NCBI GenBank assembly: GCA_009733775.1
Contig: WOGZ01000054.1
Location: 1-64,000, forward strand
Length of the DNA stretch: 64,000 nucleotides
Direction: 5' to 3'
Origin: Alectoria sarmentosa
Lineage: Eukaryota > Ascomycota > Lecanoromycetes > Lecanorales > Parmeliaceae
Part shown: positions 59,210 through 64,000 of the stretch, piece after piece
Position numbering within the stretch: the stretch's first letter is position 1
Layout: every line of letters begins with the position of its first letter
Position numbers and translations under genes: made by a program
The notes under the pieces: model-generated
What the model was told of the DNA's origin: nothing
What the model saw: the letters and a program-made list of their open reading frames with translations, nothing else
Database searches by the model: none

Positions 59210-61095
59210 CTAATCGATTTATTAAATAATAAAAATCGCTTCATTTATTTAAAGAAATCTTAAATCATCAAATTTATTCAAATGTTAAGACACGTTTAAT
59301 TAGTTTATTCGTATCATTAATATCGTTTAAATCGCCTTAAATCATTTCGTTGAAATCCATCACGTCGTCAAATTTCATAACGTATTTTATATCGTTATCG
59401 TAAATATCATCTTTATGATCGATAAAACATACGAAATCTTTTCGAATTTTCAATGATTAAAGAAACTCTCTTCACAACTTCTTAAAGATTTCGAAATTAT
59501 AATCTTTATTTTGATATCTTTCGTAAATGCAAAGAATATGATTCGTAAAAATATATTTTTAAATCAATATTTTATAATAATTTCGGATAATTATTGAATT
59601 TCAATATTTAATCGATTTTTCGAAATTATAAAAAAGATGACATTTTCATAAAGTTTATATGATCGCTTAATAAAGAATATCTTATTATCATTTAAAAATA
59701 TTCTTTAAATTCGAATTGAAAATCATAAAAACGATTATTTCATTAATTATTTGAGTCTCGAGTATAAATAACTTGAAAAGAAAAAACCAAATCGATTTAA
59801 ATTTTTTTCAAATAGTCTTTGAAATAATACATTTTATTCAAATATGCGAAAAAAATTGATTCACGTTATATATAAAACATCGTTATTATAAATACGAAAT
59901 TTAAATTAAATCCGATCTCATGCGTATCTTTTTATATAAAAATCTTTATAATAAATTCTCAATTCTCGAAATCTCAAATTTATTTCAAATCGTTATTCAC
60001 ATTTTCTCTTTTTCGATAAATGATTTATCGAATTTATTTTGAAATGCGAATATTAATCTTTGAACTTTTTCATTAAAATTGATATTTTAAAATTTATTAT
60101 CAAATAAATAACGATAAATTTGACAAAAATTGATATTTTTAAAAAAAACCGATCGATTTGCATTTTTTATAAAATATTCTTTTTTTTAATTTTGATCGAG
60201 ATGTTAAAAATGTTTTTATTTTAAAAATATAAAATGTTATGTCTTAAAGACACAATTTGAAATTAATCGTTATATCGCATTTTGTATTATAAACATTGAA
60301 GGAAAATCGATGAAATTAAGAAAAATTATAAATTGTTAACGTATTAAATTTCAAATATCATCAAACATTTAAGCGCCGCGCTCTCATAAATCCATTCACA
60401 TTATTAAATTGAATTTTTTAATATCATCGAAATTTAAATTCTTTTTTAAGCATATATAATATTATATGAAAATGATTAATAATTTCGTTATTGTTAACGA
60501 AAAACGAAAATATATTATTCTCATTTTATTTTATATTTTTTTTCAATTTTGTTATAATGATTACAAAGATTTTGAGACATAATTAATTTAACGTGTAAAA
60601 TGTAATAATCATAAATTGATCATTATTATAACGTGTATCGAATTTGTATTTTCAAATTTGACGCACATTATGAAAACATTTTTGACGAATTGAATTCATA
60701 TAACATTAAAATCATTAATAATTTTATTGATCGTGATCATTATATTGACGTTTATGACAAAATGCAAATTAATGTTTTTAATTTCATTTTTATTCATAAA
60801 ATAATAAAAATGTAAATTTCGAATTATATTTCAAATCTTATTATTTTATATCAATTTATAATATTTTTTATTTAATTCATTTTTAATTTTAATCGACATT
60901 TTCAAAAAGCGAAGAGCGTATTTAGATAAAAACATCATGAAAATGTTAACAATTATAATTTTATTTTTCATCGATAAATGATATCGCGCTTATGCCCTTG
61001 TCGATGTTTTAATCTTTATTAATATTTCCGCCCAAAATATATCAAATTAATGCCTTATTATGATATTTATAAAGATATTTAAATGTTTATAAAAA
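59210..61095 (-). pseudogene. LINE ORF2 C-terminal region
   Basis: Past the RT the minus strand remains partly readable. Near 61,030-60,905 it gives SMKNKIIIVNIFMMFLSKYALRF, corresponding to the LINE post-RT phrase 'L...GR..I.N.......WY....'. Further down no RNase H or terminal CCHC could be recognised. The plus ORF 60,633-60,815 is a shadow. The end at about 59,210 is approximate. Confidence 0.55.
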
Positions 61096-61099
61096 TTAT

Positions 61100-62300
61100 T
61101 CGAAAAGATTTTCTTGACGTTTTTAAATCGAATTCGAATTATTTTTTTAATATGCAAAATGTAAGATTTTGTTTAATTGATTTTGACGCTCGTGATTTTA
61201 TAATAAATCTCAAAAATCGTTATCAACGCGTCAATTTCGATTTGCGTTTAAACAATAATCGTTATATCATTCGCATATATAATTGTTTTCAATTGCACGT
61301 TTTTCATTTTAATTTTCGATATGATTAAATTTAACATTATATAATGTATAAGGTCTTCGATAATGATTATAAAGAAAATATAATTTAATGAGTCTTTTTA
61401 ACGTATATCACATTAAACTTATAAAATCTTTTCAAAATAATCATTAATAAACATTTTGGTTTTTGCGTTTCGATAAAGAAGGCGGATTTAAAAAATGTAT
61501 TTTTTTAATATCTTAAATTTAATCAATATCGCAAAAAGAAATTTATAATTAACTTTGTTATATATTTTCTTTTGATTTAAAAAAATGATTGTTAATCTCG
61601 ATTTTCATCTCGCGAGTTTTATGATGATTTCATATTTGATTATCAAATTTTGAACAATTTTGACATTATCATCGATAAACTTTTTAAATAAAAAAATCGA
61701 TTATTATAAATCAATAATCTTTTTTAAAGTCGCGGTCAATCTTTATATTAATATATTCATAAATAATTTATAATTCACATTCATTATGAATAAAGAACGA
61801 TAATTTCGAATATTCGATTATTTTTTTTTATTTTTGAATAAAAGAGTGAGAATATTATTCGTTTAACGTTTTAATAACGTTTTTTTATTTTAAATTTCAT
61901 TGAAAATTTTTATTAACGTTTACACGATTATTAAAAAATCGTTTTTTTATTTTTTATGTTATATAAATGTCTTATAATATTTATTAAATAGATTATCTTT
62001 TTCAAATAATGATCTCAACGCCATTCAACGAATAACGACTTCAATTTCTTATAATGATATCGATTTTTTCAATCTTAACATCGTTCTCGACGATATTCTT
62101 TTCGTGATACAATTTAATATTTGTTTTTTAATTTCCTCATCGAAAATTTTGATATTATAAAAATCTCGATAATAATTCGTTATTATTTTGAAAATATCTT
62201 TTGAATTCGAATATGTTATATCGTTATCATCTTTTAATGTTTCAATGAAATTGTAATTTATTCTTCGTGTCTTAAAAAAGAATTATTTCATTGATTTCTC
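61100..62300 (-). pseudogene. LINE ORF2 reverse transcriptase
   Basis: The frame holds, in order, IFKIITNYYRDFYN ('FY..LY'), EEIKKQILNCITKRIS, EIEVVIR-MAL, NIRNYRSLFIMNVNYKLF ('D..NYRPISLLN.DYKI'), SIFLFKKFIDDNVKIVQN ('Q.GF..GR.I..N'), IYNKVNYKFLFAIL ('KAYD.VNH..L') near 61,582, RLLYRNAKTKMFINDYF ('LY..A...V.INGY'), KDSLNYIFFIIIIEDLI ('QG..LSPLLF...IEPL') and LKTIIYANDITIIV, the YADD box with Asp to Asn, at 61,277-61,266. The plus ORF 61,083-61,328 is its antisense shadow. Confidence 0.92.
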
Positions 62301-62799
62301 ATTAAATATAAAATGTTTCGTTATTGCATTATATACGTAATTCTTATTAAAAACGTTTATAAAATGTTTTTTTCGCATTTCAATAATTAATAATTTCGTT
62401 TTTAATTCGAAATTCATTTTGTGTGAATTCTTTTTCTTTTGATATATCAATTTTTTATATCATAAATTAAATTTCAATTTATCGTTAACACGTTTATCAT
62501 TTTTGTTAATGTTTTTTAAGAATTGAATCATTAATGTTTTATATATGTTTCATTTTTTTAAAGAGATTAATTTCAAAAGCGTTTTTAAAATTTATAAATA
62601 AGATTCTCGCATTTGTTTTTTTTATAAAATTATAAAAAATAATCATCATTTTTTCGAATTTTTAATAATTATAAAGGTCAATTTGATTATAATCATGATC
62701 GTTTTATAATCGATAAAAAATCCGCTCGATATGATGTTTCATTTTTTAAACTTATTCAATTAATTTTTTTTAATATACATTTTATCAATCTTTAAATAT

Positions 62800-63434
62800 G
62801 AAATATCATTAACGTAATATATAAAGATTATCAAATCAAGGTTCTTAATCTTTCAATCATTCATTAATTTATGTGTGTTATTTCCTTTAAATTGTGTTAA
62901 TAATTTCGAAAACTTTTATAATTAAAAGACTCGCGAAAATATTTTTAAGATTTTATTTATTATTAATAATATCAAATTTCAATTTTTTCTTATTACGTCG
63001 TAGGGCGAAAAGATCGAATTATATCAAAATGTTTCATTTCTCTTTTAAAATCAAATTAAGCGTTCGATATTTTGAGTCGAATTATAAATAAATATCACGT
63101 TGAGCGAATAATCTCGATATAAGATTTTATATATTAAAATACGATCATCGTCGTTAATGTAAAAAATATGATTCGAGTTATCATTAAACTTTTATATTAT
63201 AATTTTGACATTAATTATGATAATAATTTCATTACGATTTATAATATAAATAACAATGTATATTTGCGAGAATAAATTTTCATAATGTTTCGCGAATTCA
63301 ATAAATAAATTGATTTCTTATAAAAACAAAACGTTCACGTTATAACTTTACATCATATTGTATATGTTTTTAAATCATGTTAAATTTAAAACAAAACGAA
63401 CATTTAATGAGATGATTTTTATTTTATGTATCAT
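62800..63434 (-). pseudogene. LINE ORF2 endonuclease N-terminal part
   Basis: ORF2 probably starts at the ATG at 63,434-63,432, giving MIHKIKIISLNVR? (reading HKIKIISLNVR), the 'I..LNVRGL' opening of the exonuclease-endonuclease-phosphatase fold. It is followed by YNVNVLFL-EINLF, the 'DIL.LQETH' motif with Gln changed to stop and Glu retained, then NRNEIIIINVKIII and DRILIYKILY, the 'G.AI....' and 'GR.I...' strands. The enzyme nicks target DNA to prime reverse transcription. The downstream catalytic motifs are too degraded to point out. The plus ORF 62,894-63,091 is a shadow. Confidence 0.8.
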
Positions 63435-63499
63435 TATAATAATTACGATATAAAGAATTTATTTTTTAATAAAAAGAATTTAATCTTCTCAAAGAATTT

Positions 63500-64000
63500 A
63501 AAATTTATTATAATCTCATAATCGTGAATAATGTGATTTATTTTGCGACAGATTTCGCAAATTTTATTAACATTTGTTAATTTAAATCTCATTATAAATG
63601 ATGCGTTAAAATTTGATTTCGATTTTTCGATCTCAAATTCAAAATTTCTTAAATCGAGATTTATTTTAAAGATAATAACGATTTTTATTTCGATTATATA
63701 AAATTTCTTTTTATATTTTAATCAAATTTTTTTTCTTTTAAGCTCCTTCAGGCCCTCAATTTATATTATTAAAACATAATAATTTATGATCTCGAAAGAG
63801 CTTTTTGAGATAATGAAAATTTACGAATCATCGATATAATATGTCATAATCTTAATCTCATATCGTTTTTCATCTTTTTTGATAAAAATCGATATATTTT
63901 TCGTTGCATTTTTGGCTTTTTTAAAACGATAATGTATCATTTAATTTTTATTATTATGCTTCTCTGCGGATTCAACGTCCTTGAAATTCATAATATTTTT
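63500..64000 (-). pseudogene. LINE ORF1 C-terminal part with CCHC zinc knuckle
   Basis: From 64,000 the minus frame is readable (KNIMNFKDVESAEKHNN, then HYRFKKAKNATKNISIFIK). At 63,559-63,518 it gives CEICRKINHIIHDY, i.e. C-x2-C-x4-H-x4-(C), where the last Cys codon has become Tyr by a G-to-A change. ORF1 proteins of fungal LINEs bind the element RNA through such knuckles. ORF2 begins about 80 bp further on. Confidence 0.78.

Larger units (their letters stand above)
59200..64000 (-). mobile_element. LINE (non-LTR) retrotransposon, RIP-degraded, 5' end off window
   Basis: On the minus strand the order is ORF1 tail with a CCHC knuckle, ORF2 start with an endonuclease N-terminus, a long reverse transcriptase with the KAYDKVNH- and YADD-type motifs, and a readable C-terminal region. 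This is the layout of two-ORF LINEs of the Tad/L1-like groups known in filamentous fungi. The right window edge cuts ORF1. The 3' end is placed near 59,200 by composition only; no poly-A tail or target duplication was seen. Stops again sit at Gln and Trp positions. Confidence 0.88.

Noticed and set aside
61083..61328. Plus-strand ORF of 81 codons
   Set aside because: It lies opposite the LINE YADD-type motif and has no motif of its own.
1..64000. Mitochondrial or plastid genome, or an AT-rich protist or bacterial genome
   Set aside because: There are no organellar genes, tRNAs or rRNAs; the content is copia, gypsy and LINE relics with transition-type decay, which fits a RIP-affected ascomycete nuclear genome.

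Overview
The window looks like an AT-rich, repeat-degraded block of a filamentous ascomycete (Pezizomycotina) genome. I found no intact host gene, no tRNA or rRNA and no CRISPR array. Everything recognisable is a transposable element broken by very many C-to-T / G-to-A transitions, as expected of repeat-induced point mutation (RIP). Stops fall where related proteins have Gln, Trp or Arg. The two LTRs of one element, and the LTRs of two copies, differ almost only by transitions. Most of the short ORFs (60-130 codons) are antisense or off-frame shadows; a few are real pieces of old reverse transcriptase, integrase or Gag.

Layout. 1-6,578: a Ty1/copia element (family A) on the minus strand, with CCHC Gag, protease, integrase with D-D-E positions, reverse transcriptase (RT) with YVND, RNase H and a 136-bp 5' LTR; its 3' LTR lies off the window. 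About 6,650-11,760: a Ty3/gypsy chromovirus on the plus strand, with Gag-like zinc finger, protease, RT with intact YVDD, RNase H, integrase and chromodomain. 11,780-14,503: a plus-strand coding-like tract I cannot name. 14,640-15,560: short repeats around a better preserved 81-bp direct repeat. 15,560-35,970: mostly unassignable AT-rich DNA with minisatellites, less mutated islands (about 22.27-23.48 and 31.98-33.30 kb) and a second unidentified coding-like tract (27.08-28.33 kb).

35,976-43,406: a complete copia element (family B, copy 1), with 125-bp LTRs, a perfect 5-bp target duplication, a primer site matching the anticodon arm of initiator tRNA-Met, a polypurine tract and all pol domains, plus about 270 bp of foreign DNA inside its YVDD motif. 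44,388-46,296: a truncated minus-strand family A copy. 46,297-51,022: family B copy 2, carrying a 2.7-kb internal deletion. 51,023-58,540: unassignable AT-rich DNA with minisatellites. 58,540-59,200: a less mutated island. About 59,200-64,000: a LINE on the minus strand with ORF1 zinc knuckle, endonuclease start and RT with YAND.

The elements are nested or abutting relics and are not expected to make functional protein. The points most worth a second look are a 3' non-coding block shared by the otherwise diverged copia families A and B, the interrupted YVDD motif, the deletion and missing target duplication of family B copy 2, and the two unidentified coding-like tracts.
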